A DNA stretch of 60,000 bases from NCBI GenBank assembly GCA_963575745.1, contig CAUYUJ010014183.1:428051-488050 (forward strand). The letters run 5' to 3'. The notes beneath the pieces are model-generated. The model saw nothing but the letters and a program-made list of their open reading frames with translations, had not been told where the DNA came from and made no database searches. Position numbers and translations under genes: made by a program. Positions 33,021 through 43,389 of this stretch are shown in pieces. The first letter of the stretch is position 1. Each line of letters begins with the position of its first letter. This DNA comes from Prorocentrum cordatum (Eukaryota; Sar; Dinophyceae; Prorocentrales; Prorocentraceae).

Positions 33021-33419
33021 TCAAAAACCACCTCCAAGCAGTCCGAAAAAAAGTTCCCCCAGGGAGCGGGCGAAGACTTTCTGGGCCTTGACCCTAGGAC
33101 CTGTTTTGGGATGGGCAGCAGCTGGGCGAGACAGGATCATTTGAGACCGCCCGGGTGCTGCGCAGATGCGTGGCGAAAGCGGGGGGGACTGCTGTTTGGC
33201 AATGTTTCGCACCACCTCCACCCACTCATGGAAGACCCTACCCCGCGACTCGTGCACAACAGCAGGGCCCACCCACGCTCCGAGACATTCCGCCGCCGCC
33301 ACGACGGGGGCCAATGTCCGCCAAGGGGCCCAGCGGGAGATAGGGTTCTGCAGCGTTGCTGCGAGCGCTGGAGTGAATTCGCCTTCAAGCGGGACGAAGC
33401 GGCACTTCGGCATTTGTAG
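33021..33419 (-). pseudogene. LINE B post-RT connection region
   Basis: KLQMPKCRFVPL then ECLGAWVGPAVVHESRG and VVRNIAKQ follow RT motif C at the expected distance. They match the thumb/connection region of dinoflagellate-type LINEs, where a YLG-x-x-VGP pattern is common. Confidence 0.55.
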
Positions 33420-33421
33420 TT

Positions 33422-34322
33422 TCAGGCCAGCAAAAGCCTCTGCATACGAACATCACCTCGCACGTGTGGGAGCGCCTTGTGCGAAGTCAGAACCATCCCC
33501 GCGTCGTCCGGGCACGCGCCAGCTTCCGACCCCTCGAATCGATCAAGGCGTTCCCTTAAATCATGCAACATTGGGCCCATCGGCCGGAACCCAAGCCGAG
33601 CCGCTGAAGGCCCTCCCCCTGCATGACCCCAGACACGACGAGCCCAAAGACCTCTGGAGCGCCCACTGGGGGGGCGCGGGCAGCGGCGAAAAGGTAGGCG
33701 GCCTGCACAAGTGTGATGAAACCGCAAGGTAGCCCAACAGCATGGAAGACTTCCCATAGAGAGAGGTGGATGTGGGAGGGAAAGGCGGCGCCAAAGTCGA
33801 GGAGAAGGAGGCGGCCCGCAATGGCACGCTCGCGATGCGAGCCGTCGACTCGACGGGGGTGATGTTGTCAATGAATTTACGGGAAACAAGAAAGCCTCGC
33901 TGGTCAGGCTGGGTTTGCCGACTCAGCTAGAGCTTCGCATTGCGATTCAAACGGGCGGGTCGCTGCTGGCTTTGCGGCGACGCAAGTGAGCTCCTCCTTG
34001 CGGCCCATAGGAGCAGAGACGAGCGTCTAGTCATTCGCGCCGACAGGTGGCGGGCGGCCGCGCAGCAACTGGCGCTTTGCATAGACAAGAACCTCTGCCG
34101 AACGCTGGAAACCCCAGGCAGCGCGTGGGAAGCCATCGGGTCCAGGGGCAGTCGGCTCGGCCCCGCGAAACGAGGCCTTAATTTCAGAGACCGTTGGAGG
34201 CGCTGCCAGCGTTCACTCGAACTGGCGAACGCGTCGCTTCGAATAAGCTCGGACTCGAAGGGGGGGGCGCTCTTCCAGGCAAAGACACGCGCCCAATGTT
34301 CACGGAGGGCGTCGACCATCAC
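33422..34322 (-). pseudogene. LINE B reverse transcriptase
   Basis: Motif 0 is APGPDGFPRAAW near 34,150-34,115. RGFLVSRKFIDNI near 33,905-33,865 matches the R-G-F...R segment before motif A. LLLLDFGAAFPSH near 33,820-33,782 is motif A with its Asp. VVSGVMQGEGL near 33,635-33,605 is motif B. ACPDDAGMVL near 33,520-33,492 is motif C with both Asp. The segments lie in different frames, so at least two frameshifts separate them. This enzyme would have copied LINE RNA at a nicked target. Confidence 0.7.
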
Positions 34323-34916
34323 TCGGGGGCCCCCCGCCGCCGAGCCCGAGGGATCAACGAGTGCCCATAGCTGAAGATTTGCGACAGGGCGCCCGCAGCT
34401 GGCCGCGACGCTGAGCGCCCATGTGCGCGCGAAGCCATATGTTTCCCCTGCCGAGCAGGGGAGACCTTGATCGCTGTCTCAGCCCTAGCCAGACGGCAAT
34501 CCTGCAACTGCCGCTGGAGGGATTCGCACCCACGACAGAAGACGACGGCCGACCTCAAACCCGCAGCCCAATCTTGCAGCACATGCAGGCGGCCGGCAGC
34601 AATCGGGGCCGAGGCGCGGATTCGGGAAGCTAGCCGCGCGCCGCTCGCACCTACTGCCCTAGAGATCGAGCGACTAATCAAATGCTTGGTTTACACCTCT
34701 GGCGTCTGGACCTCGATCAATGCATTCCGAGATTCGAACAGCCTCGCGAAGCAAACCCTCGCACCCCCGCCATTAGGCGCGGGGGGGGGGGGCGCGGGAG
34801 GGGGGGGGGATTGAATGAACAGAGAAAGGTAGTGCTTAAAGGCAGGGGGCCCACAGGCGCGTCGGGGGTGGGCTGGTCCTGTTCTGGCTTTTTCTGCTCG
34901 AGACCGCGCGCGGCCC
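34319..34916 (-). pseudogene. LINE B endonuclease-RT linker
   Basis: PAFKHYLSLFIQ near 34,850 fits the start of the segment that follows the endonuclease in such LINEs. The remainder is Arg/Ala-rich and runs toward VDALREHWARVFAW near 34,310, which precedes the RT. Poly-G/C runs at 34,780-34,812 probably caused frameshifts. Confidence 0.45.
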
Positions 34917-35526
34917 TCAATGGGGCATGATCCGGCAGGCCCCGATCGCGAAGGTGCTCGGGGCGATCGAGAGCTGTTGCAGCCAGCTGCTAGTGCAATC
35001 ATATCCATCCTGGCGTCGATGCAAATACTTTGTCCAATTGCGCGACTTTCTGTCCATCTGCGACGAAGTGAGCGGGCCGCTTTGGGTCGAGCTCCACCGC
35101 GGCCCAATTCGAAGACGCCAGCAGAGCGCGAGGCGGCGACTTGACGCCCTTGTAGACCTCAGGCGTGCCCATGTAAATGGTAGCCTTCTCACGGCAGTTG
35201 AGGTCGCCCAGCGCCGTGCCCGCCGCGTGGAGAGGGTTCGCCTCGGCGGCCTCGACCTCCGCAGAAATCAGCGCCAGGCGCCCATTGGTGTCGTTCACGC
35301 CAAGGTTGACATGATAGATGTTGCATATGATCCACATCGCGTCATGAATTATCATCTCGCTCGCGCCAGCGCGAATCTGGAGCTGGCGGGCATAGCCAGG
35401 GAAAAGCACGGCGTGGCGCATGCGGCCCTCCAGCTCAGCGCGGTCGGCCTCTGCCCGTGACAGACCACTGATCATGATCGCCACTCCCCCCGCATCGAAT
35501 CTGGGCGTAGAGGAGAACGAGGCCAC
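34917..35526 (-). pseudogene. LINE B endonuclease (EEP fold)
   Basis: FDAGGVAIMISG is the strand usually seen as GGVAIL. IICNIYHVNLGVND then ALGDLNCREKA supplies the GDxN motif, and QLDKVFAST matches the IDxxF segment near the C-terminus. These endonucleases nick chromosomal DNA so the RT can prime. The usual SDH motif is not clean in this frame. Confidence 0.65.
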
Positions 35527-35894
35527 GCGCGAGCGTTAGAGGTATAGCTGCCGTTGCAGTTCCTCCGGGGCCCCATGGGCCTCCTGCGCTGCAGCAGCAC
35601 TTTGCGGCGGACCCAACAGATCACGGAGCCCATGACGTTTTATCTTCACGGCGAGCAGGGTTGCGATGAAGCGAAGCCCGCGTGTTCCAGGTGGCGAAGG
35701 AGGGCGAAGGCGGAGACGCAGATGACGAAAGCAAAGAGACCCTTGGTACCATCACTTGACTAAATGCGCCACCGAACTTCATCAGAGGCATGGCGTATGC
35801 TGTTGAAGAGCGAGGCGAAGCCTACAAGGTCGATGCCCAGCTCCTGCATATCACTGCAATTCCACGAAATCTTGGTATTATGATCACGCTCCGC

Positions 35895-36245
35895 TCACAC
35901 CTCCCGCTGCATCGCTGGAGTTACTTCCGCATACATAATGCCCTGAGTACGATCATGTCGAACCCACTTCTGCGCATGGAGCTCCTTGACCAGCGCGGCG
36001 AGCCTTTTGGTCTGAGTCTCTCGGCGTACCATCCTCGCGGACTTGTCCAGCCCCGCGTAGACCGGTGCGATGCCATCCTGGAGGGTAGACGCCTCGAACC
36101 CGCGCCAACTGACGTCCGCCTGCTTGAGACGCCGCAGGGTCTTCTGGACCTGCCTGGCCGCAGCGTTGGTGCCCCCGGGCATCAGGGGCGCGAATCTGCG
36201 CCCAGGGGAAGGCTCATTTTTTTTTGAGTCGGGCATGGGCCGTGG
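35895..36245 (-). pseudogene. LINE B N-terminal region
   Basis: SKKNEPSPGRRFAPLMPGG, then QVQKTLRRLKQADVSWRGF and RRETQTKRLAALVKELHAQ, a basic, helical stretch. In dinoflagellate LINEs a similar region precedes the endonuclease, so this is inferred to be the LINE B N-terminus. A DNA- or RNA-binding role would be a guess. The stretch 35,540-35,890 after it shows no clear domain. Confidence 0.45.
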
Positions 36246-36268
36246 CCCGCCCCGCAGCGCCGATGATC

Positions 36269-36500
36269 TCAGGGTGAAATAATGCTGATCAGATGCTGTT
36301 GCGCCCACTTTATGGCGAGCGCCTCGGCGTGGAAAGCCAACTCCGCTGAAAGTAACAGCGAGCCCCGCCGCGCTAAAACTCGACACTCGCAAGCCTTGCC
36401 CTTGGGAGAGCGCCGCGCCGCCAGCAGCGCCACCCCCGCGGCGCCTGCGCCGGTGCCCCGGAGGCCGCCGTCGACGCATGGCCGCAGAGGGTCGCCCCTC
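36269..36500 (-). pseudogene. LINE A RNase H domain (intact copy)
   Basis: LRPCVDGGLRGTGAGAAGVA supplies the first catalytic Asp in the usual strand-turn-strand context. ELAFHAEALAIKWAQQHL supplies the Glu in a helix, and the frame ends ISIISP-stop. Spacing fits the N-terminal half of an RNase H; the region of the last Asp is not clear. In these LINEs it degrades the RNA template. Confidence 0.65.
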
Positions 36501-37726
36501 AAGAGCGCCGTCTGGATGGCCGGCCAATCCGCCCGGCAGACTTCTGCTTCTGCATCCACTGCTGCTTTGGCCGCGTGATCCGCATGTTTGCTGCAGTCCC
36601 GGGGGGTCCACGCCACCAGGTCGGACGTGTCCGTCGCGGGTAGCAAGATGGCGCAATCGAAGCAGACCGCGTGCAATTCTGATAAACAGAAGTCTGTCCG
36701 AATCACTGGCCAGCCGCGCTCTTCCTGATGCGAGCTCTGCGATAGCATGGCAGTCGATCTGCGCCCGCAGCCGCGTGGGCCCAGAGCCCCACGCGCAGTC
36801 CAATGGGTGGCCGAGTAGCGGCGGAGGAAACACCAAGAGCGCCGGGCTCCGTGGACATGGCGTCGGAGAGAGCGGCCCCCCGCGAGCGCGAGCCGCATCT
36901 GGCTGTCGCGGTACATGCCATAAGTCGCACGCTGCGTTGACAAAGTCAGAACAACCATGCGCCCAAGCTGCCAACGAACCTGTCGCGCCCCGCGCGGCCC
37001 TCCACTGGCTGCCGAGCACTTTCGCGACAATTCCCATGGAGTAGGTTGCTGGCCGCTGCGCTTGCGGGCGCAACCCTCGCGTTTCCGCTTCTTTTCGGCC
37101 CCCGCTGCTAAGACAGCCCCCCGTCGCACTTGGGATCGCCGCGCGCGGGCCTCTGCCGACGGCCGCTCGCCGAAGTGGCATGGTGAAGAATATTCCACCC
37201 AGGCTGCCTTGTGGATGGCTGTCAACACGCGATGGTAGACCGGTTTCAAGGAAACCTCCTGGAACCGCATGAAAATCTGCGCGGCCGATCTCTGGTTGAA
37301 CGATGCCCTATTCTCCGCCAGCCTCGGCTTCATCCGGAACATGTGTCGCAATCGCTGCAATTCCCACGTTCGGAGGAGGGGTCGCAGTACGCCTCCCGTC
37401 GCATGCCGCGTCTGGCAAGCGAGAATAGCAGCAGTAGCTGGTGAGTCGTGCCACGCCCGGAGGCGTGGAAGGGCGGGCGTGCGAACGCGCAGTTCTCGCA
37501 AGAAGACTGCGTCTGCCGCCCTCTGTCGGTCGGCCTGGCCCCGGCAGGTGGAGCCCTGGCCGTCGAGGACGTCGCCGAGGATCGTCATCTCCTTCACGAT
37601 CGCGCACTTCAAGACGGCGCCCTGCTGTAACACCTCGAAGGAAGGCAACTTCGCATCCACGAGAGTGCCCCCAGCCAACACTTCGAGGGAATGCGGTTTC
37701 CACCATGGACGCCTCGCATGGACAGC
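36420..37726 (-). repeat. LINE A internal tandem duplication, unit 1
   Basis: About 1.31 kb spanning RT connection region to the first strand of RNase H, repeated at 37,727-39,047. Markers repeat at offsets of 1,305-1,324 bp, for example GATGGCTGTCAACACGCGAT at 37,213 and its counterpart at 38,532. Confidence 0.93.
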
Positions 37727-39047
37727 CAGCAGCGTCACCCCCATGGCGCCTGCGCCGGTGCCCCGGAGGCCGCCGTCGACGCATGGCCGCAGAGGGTCGC
37801 CCCTCAAGAGCGCCGTCTGGATGGCCGGCCAATCCGCCCGGCAAACTTCTGCCCCTGCATCCAATGCTGCATCGGCCGCGTGATCCGCATGATTGTTGTA
37901 GTCCCGGGGAGTCCACGCCACCAGGTCGGACGTGTCCGTCGCGGGTAGCCAACCAAGATGGCGCAATCGAAACAGACTGCGTGCAATTCTGATAAACAGA
38001 GGTCTGTCCGAATCTCTGGCCAGCCGCGCTCTTCTTCCTGATGCGAGCTCTGCGATAGCATGGCAGTCGACCTGCGCCCGCAACCGCGTGGGCCCAGAGC
38101 CCCACGCGCAGTCCAATGGGTGGCCGAGTAGCGGCGGAAGAAACACCAAGAGCGCCGGGCTCCGTGGACACGGCGTCGGAGAGAGCGGCCCCCCCGCGAG
38201 CGCGAGCCGCATCTGGCTGTCGCGGTAAATGCCATAAGTCGCACGCTGCGTTGACAAAGTCAGAACAACCACGCGCCCAAGCTGCCAGCGAACCTGTCGC
38301 GCCCCGCGCGGCCCTCCACTGGCTGCCGAGCACTTTCGCGAAAACAAATTCCCATGGAGTAACTTGCTGGCCACTGCGCTTGTGGGCGCCACCCTCGCGT
38401 TTCCGCTTCTTTTTGGTCCCCGCTGCCAAGACAGCCCCCCGCCGCACTTGGGATCGCCGCGCGCGGGCCTCTGCCAACGGCCGCTCGCCGAAATGGCATG
38501 GCGAAGAATATTCCATCCAGGCTGCCTTCTAGATGGCTGTCAACGCGCGATGGTAGACCGGTTTCAAGGAAACCTCCTGGAACCGCATGAAAATCTGCGC
38601 GGCCGATCTCTGGTTGAACGATGCCCTATTCTCCGCCAGCCTCGGCTTCATCCGGAACATGTGTCGCAATCACTGCAATTCCCGCGTTCGGAGGGATCGC
38701 AGTGCGCATCCCGTCGCACGCCGCGTCTGGCAAGCGAAAATGGCCGCAGTAGCTGGTGAATCGCGCCACGCCCGGAGGCGTGGAAGGGCGGGCGTGCGAA
38801 CGCGCAGTTCTCGCAGGTGGGAAAAGAAGATTGCGTCTGCCGCCCTCTGTCGGTCGGCCTGGCCCCGGCAGGTGGAGCCCTGGCCGTCGAGGGCGTCGTC
38901 GAGGATCGCCATCTCCTTCGCGATCGCGCACTTCAAGACGGCGCCCTGCTGTAACACCTCGAAGGAAGGCAACTTCGCATCCACGAGAGTGCCCCCAGCC
39001 AACACTTCGAGGGAATACGGTTTCCACCATGGGCGCCTCGCATTGAC
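37727..39047 (-). repeat. LINE A internal tandem duplication, unit 2
   Basis: Second unit, high identity to 36,420-37,726 with small indels. In protein terms, VDGGLRGTGAGAMGV is followed not by the rest of RNase H but by a jump back to RRPWWKPHSLEVLAGG, placing the junction inside RNase H. Confidence 0.93.
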
Positions 39048-39191
39048 AGCTGTAGCAACCTCTGCCAACATGGCCTGCATCATCGCCGGGTCCGAAGCGA
39101 AGAGGAATCTGTTGCCCGCCCACACTGCGCGCGATAAGTATCGCGCCCCCTCGGGAAGATCAAACCGGAAGCCCTTCCCCTCGCGGCCCAA
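38670..39191 (-). pseudogene. LINE A RT motif C and connection region
   Basis: YLSRAVWAGNRFLFAS holds the motif C position, where most RTs have xADD; here it reads WAGN. As I recall, related dinoflagellate RTs often show WADN, so the Asp to Gly change would remove a metal ligand. SLEVLAGGTLVDAKLPSFEVL and DGQGSTCRGQADRQRAADA follow as connection. Confidence 0.65.
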
Positions 39192-39942
39192 GAACGCACC
39201 AGCGGCTCCAAGGCATGATCAACGACAGCATTCCATTCCTCTGGCGTCTCTCCCCCCCACCTTGCTTGCCGCCCTTGCTGTAATCTAACGGCTCGGTTGT
39301 GCCTACTGCTGGTAGGGTTATGGCGGCTTTCAGCCCGGTGAGCTCCCTCATGAGGATGGTCGCCGTCTGGGCCGTCGCCCCGCGCGCGCGCAAAGCTTCC
39401 ACAATGAGAGGATGCTCCATCGAATCGAAGGCCGTTGCCACGTCCTGGGAGGATGCCAGAAGAGGACGATTCCAGACATCGGCAAGAGAAAAAAGCTGGC
39501 GGACCAACCCAATCACCATGGACACATTCGAGTGTCGCTTGAATCCGCACGCGCGCACGTGAGAAGGTCGGAGTTGTTGCCGGACGCGAGGCAGACTCGA
39601 CTGGATAAACCACTTTTGCAGCACTGGGCTCTTACAAATCCAACGAGTATCAATCAAGGTTCGCGCCCCGCGGCACTTCGGCAATCCAATGAACTCCAAA
39701 ATCTTCCTGAATGGGGAGCTGCTGTGGTTGTCGGAAAAATGGCAGCGATCGGAAAACACATTGAATAGACGTAAGACGGCCAACCATGGCAACGCCAAGT
39801 ATACCTCGGGAGGCACACCTTCGACTCCCAGCGCTGAGCCGGGGGAAAGTCTAGCACGGCCCTGAAGAAAGTCCCACAATTCTAACTTTGTCTCGCCTCC
39901 GGCCGTCCAGCTGTTCAGCTGAAAATTCCGAATGGAGCCCAT
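39160..39942 (-). pseudogene. LINE A RT fingers and palm (motifs 0-B)
   Basis: LEFIGLPKCRGARTLIDTRW and KWFIQSSLPRVRQQLRPSHV match the fingers region of dinoflagellate LINE RTs. SSQDVATAFDSMEHPLI carries the motif A Asp (residue 167), and DYSKGGKQGG (residues 220-229) is motif B. A poly-G run then breaks the frame; a second frame continues GETPEEWNAVVDHALEPLV. Confidence 0.75.
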
Positions 39943-40386
39943 TCAGGCGGAGCCTCTGGGACTCGACGGGGTTAGCCTCGTCACCAAATCGATGCTCCCC
40001 AAAAAGAGCGGAGACCCATTCACCACTCTTGTCTGTTGTACTCCATGGTGCCATCAATCACAAGAGAAGTGGGCGTGCCAGAAAAATCTCGCGCACAGCG
40101 TCCGAGTTTCAACAATTGTCTGTACGCCCTCTCCCTCGCACGACGTGCCTGCAGCGCGCGCCAATGCTTGAACATCAGCTAGCTTGCCAGTGGGATATTC
40201 GGTGAAAGTGGCTGGCAGGCACGGAACATGAGCTCCCCCTGGAACCGAAGATGCGGGATGCTTCAGCACCACGTCACGTGCCAGCAATAATAGTTTCGAC
40301 TCCACGTCCTCCAGGGTGGCTGCCAAGAATTTGGGCCCCGTGCTTTTCCTCTGGAATTCTAGGCGGGCCTTGTCGTCGGCGGGTTC
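39851..40386 (-). pseudogene. LINE A endonuclease-RT linker
   Basis: Minus-strand frames with ATLEDVESKLLLLARDVVL (40,320-40,260) and SGEWVSALFGEHRFGDEA (about 40,025-39,972) lie between endonuclease and RT. They are plausible linker helices with no named domain. Confidence 0.4.
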
Positions 40387-40773
40387 CTACGCTCTCAGGG
40401 CCGCTGGAGAGCGGGTCTGCGGTTGCAAAATAAGTGACTGGATCCGCAAATGTGCTTCCACCACGCGGTGGTCCATACGCTTCCGGAGGACAGCATTTTC
40501 CCGAACGTGACACTCACGTGCAGCAGAAGCCTCGCCCTGGATGTCCCCGCTCACCGCCACGAGATCGATTTGGGAACTTCTGCGTAGAGCCCGGGCCGAG
40601 CCACATGTCCATAGATCCGAAGTGTCGCGGTGTTGCCCGTGCGTGTTCAGCGCCCTCAGCCCGAACTGCTCCATCCAAGACAATATGGCATGTTGCATAG
40701 CAGCCGTATGGCTTGACAACGCCGGGATGGTATTAGCCCCCGTGAGGCCGCAATAACTTGGCGGCAGCATCAC
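40387..40773 (-). pseudogene. LINE A endonuclease, C-terminal half
   Basis: The frame opens upstream with GFDANVMLPP (the GxDxN-type motif), then RRSSQIDLVAVSGD (the QIDxxxVS strand) and RKRMDHRVVEAHL (the DHxxV end carrying the catalytic His). The order and spacing fit an EEP endonuclease split from its N-terminal half by a frameshift near 40,780-40,840. Confidence 0.7.
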
Positions 40774-40842
40774 GTTCGCATCAAAGCCAGCAATAGTAGA
40801 AAAGTTGAGTTTACCATATGTAAAATAACATGCATCATGAAA

Positions 40843-41808
40843 TTATTGTGTCTCACGTCGAATCGCGTCCACGTGCGATCCCCCTGTACCCTCGAAGGGC
40901 GCATGCAGGAAGTAGACGCTGAAGATCCAGACCCCATGCAACAAAACTCCACTCCAGTAGGGTCGATGTCCCACCTCGCGAGTACACGGATTCAGGCCGC
41001 TCGGAATGAGGAAACCACAATCGAATCCATCCCTGCCCTCTTCGTGATAAGAGTGTGATCGACTAGTGAGAGCAATATACCCACCACAGCGAAAGCCATC
41101 GATCCATTTTGGCACTTCCTGTAAGCAAATAGGGGAAGGCCCATGTAGCTCCCATGGGGAACTCTCCAGATCAGCGTCACGAAGCCATCCTTCAAGTTGT
41201 GCGCGGACAGAGTCGATGGTGACGTTCGCCGCAGCCGTTGCCACTGGGGGGCGGTCCCAATCCAACAGGCCATCGTAGCCCTTGATGGGAACCGTCGCCT
41301 CCGCCAGGTAAACCTGTTTGCGGAGGGCCTCGACCTGTTCCCGCATGCTTTTCTGCACCTCCTGCTGCTGGTCCTGACGGCAGCGGACTTCCGCCGCTTC
41401 TCCTTGAAACTGAGAATTGACTCGTTCCTGCTGGGCCGCAACCGTCTTGACCAGGGTAGAAGTACATTCATTGACCTGCTGCACCATCGTGTCTTTGGCC
41501 GCCGCGAAGCGTTGGTCCAGGGTGACCGCGAGCTCCTGCTTGAAATCCTGGAGGAGCTCATCGATGCTAGGGGCAGCCGCGGGCCCATCACTGGCGACAG
41601 GCGTGGGTGGCTCAGCACCGCCACCGTCCGAGGCAGCGGCGGCGGACGCACCACCCTGACGCCCACGGTGCCAGGGGTCAGCAGTCTGCATAGGATCAGG
41701 AGGCCGACGCCCGGACGCCATTCTCGGAACGTCACCTTTGTGATGCCGAGTTCCCGACGGCTCCTTGCACCTCGAGCGGCGCGCCCCCTCGCCATCGCCA
41801 TCAGGCAT
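40843..41808 (-). pseudogene. LINE A N-terminus: coiled coil plus endonuclease N-terminal half
   Basis: The ATG at 41,808 opens a 321-codon frame. Residues 1-80 are Gly/Ala/Pro-rich; 81-170 is a coiled coil with many Gln and Glu (QQEVQKSMREQVEALRKQV). From about 220 the endonuclease starts: PSPICLQEVPKW gives the QE motif with catalytic Glu 231, then GFDCGFLIPSG and WIFSVYFLHAPFEG. The coiled coil may let the protein oligomerise as in LINE ORF1 proteins; that is inference. Confidence 0.7.
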
Positions 41809-42049
41809 GGGGAAGGCTTACGGCTCGGCCCCTGCAGGCTGGAGAAGAATCAGTTTGTGCCGGGTCGGATCGGATCGACATCGGATCGACTCGGACCGTG
41901 AGCAGCCTGTCCGGAGTGTGCCACGTCGCGTCTGCGTTTGCGGCCTGCTCGACTCGATTCGAGCAGGGCACGAGTTCCTCGACTGCCCGCCCTGCAGCAG
42001 AAAAGAAGGGAAGGCAGGGAAGGCAAGGGGGTGGGACATTGAACGATCT
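41809..42049. other. Upstream flank of LINE A with GATCGG motifs
   Basis: GGTCGGATCGGATCGAC and related motifs at 41,855-41,905 lie between the LINE A start and the triplet array. No DinoSL copy is found here. Confidence 0.6.
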
Positions 42050-42216
42050 GGCCTCCTCCTCCTCCTTCTCCTCCTTCTCCTCCTCTTCCTCCTCCTCCTC
42101 CTCATCATCCTCCTCCTCCTCCTCCTCCTCCTCCTCCTCCTCCTCCTCCTCCTCCCCTCCTTCTCCTCCTCCTCCTCCTCCTCCTCCTCCTCCTCCTCCT
42201 CCTCCTCCTCCTCCTC
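42050..42216 (+). repeat. (TCC)n array
   Basis: About 165 bases of TCC with a few TTC and ATC interruptions, upstream of LINE A when read on the minus strand. Confidence 0.97.
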
Positions 42217-43220
42217 CATCCTCTGGTCCGATCCTCCTGGAACTGTCTCAAATGTTTGGAATTGGCCCGCGATGTAACGGCTGTTGATACTGGGTCGAAA
42301 TAAGCTGCCTCGCGGTTGTCCAACACTTAAATCGGAAGTGGGCTGGAACATGATACCTTGGGCGAATCGGGCTCAACATGAGTGCCCCCGAAATGAACGT
42401 ACGGAACATGAAGAACACACGGCTTGGGGACAGATGCTGGACCTGGTTCCGTCACTCGCCACCTTTTCGCAACCAGATGGCCGTCCTGGTTGCGCTCCCC
42501 TAAGGTGGCCCAAGGAGACACACATGCAAAACAAGAATCCGAGATTACCAAACTTTGCGCTGTATTTTTGTTGAAGTTGGTCTTCCCCCCATTTCCTGTA
42601 TTCCTAAACTCAGAAGAATGTTACGTTCATTGGTTTCCGTACGATATGTGTCCCTTCTGACCCGCGCCGCCCCCGCACCTTCCAGCCCCACGGTAAGGCA
42701 GTGACGCCAAGAAACCAGAGGGACAACTTCAACTTCAACATGCTCGCAATGATGATGGGAAATGGCACAAAGGTGCCGCCAGACCACGAGGGATGATTAC
42801 TCATGTATGCACATACGCCGACGGAGAGGCCAGCGGGCGATCCTGACAACGTGACGTTGCAGCGCATGACCGCCTGGACACCTTCTTGGTTGTACATCCG
42901 TACCATTATCCTGAACCCTCGTCCTACCTTTCCAGCCTCCGCCTCTTCCTCTTCCTCCTCCTCGTCCTCCTCGTCCTCCTCCTCCCGCGATCCCTCTACC
43001 TCCCACTATCCCTGACCATCGTCCTGGTTCTAGCCATCGATCCTCCGATGTGTTGTGTGTTTTCCGCGGCTTCAGAAGTCCTGATCCCTTCCCTGGGTGC
43101 AGGCTTGCGTCCCGGACCCAGATTTGGGTTCCGGAACCGCTACCAGCCTTTTGGGCGCAGGTGGACAGCAGGAAGCTCTTCACCATGTTCGGCGAGGGAC
43201 TTACCTGTCCCCTTGCGCCA
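42217..43220. other. No gene seen
   Basis: Mixed, partly AT-richer sequence with a short CTCGTCCTC stretch at 42,944-42,985. No domain recognised. Confidence 0.5.
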
Positions 43221-43226
43221 CAAAAA

Positions 43227-43332
43227 GGGGGGGGGGGGGGGGGGCGGTCACAACCGGTTGGACCCCCCCCCCTCCTCCCCCCCCATCGAAAAACGGGGGG
43301 GGGGTCACTACCGGTTCGAGCCCCCCCCTTTC
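43227..43332 (+). repeat. Homopolymer G and C runs
   Basis: A run of about 18 G at 43,227-43,244, C-runs at 43,263-43,283, and further G and C runs to 43,330. Sequencing errors are likely in this region. Confidence 0.9.
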
Positions 43333-43389
43333 CGTCTTCGCCGCCAACAAACGATTCCCGCTCCTCGGGACAGTTGGACAATCATGGGG

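Larger units (their letters stand above)
32590..36245 (-). mobile_element. LINE B: decayed non-LTR retrotransposon
   Basis: Minus-strand element running from about 36,245 down to about 32,590. It has an N-terminal basic/coiled region, an apurinic-type endonuclease (35,526-34,917) and an RT with motifs 0, A, B and C in order (34,150-33,500), followed by a connection region to about 33,021. The parts lie in at least three frames, so the copy is dead. Its recognisable start is only about 25 bp beyond the end of LINE A on the same strand. Confidence 0.75.
36269..41808 (-). mobile_element. LINE A: decayed non-LTR retrotransposon with RNase H
   Basis: A minus-strand element of about 5.5 kb. From its start at 41,808: Ala/Pro-rich leader, coiled coil, endonuclease (EEP fold, to about 40,390), linker, RT (39,942-38,670), connection region and RNase H ending with a stop at 36,269. 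Signatures SQDVATAFDSM and SKGGKQGG resemble RTs frequent in dinoflagellate genomes. The copy is inactivated by frameshifts, a changed motif C and a 1.3-kb internal tandem duplication. Confidence 0.8.
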
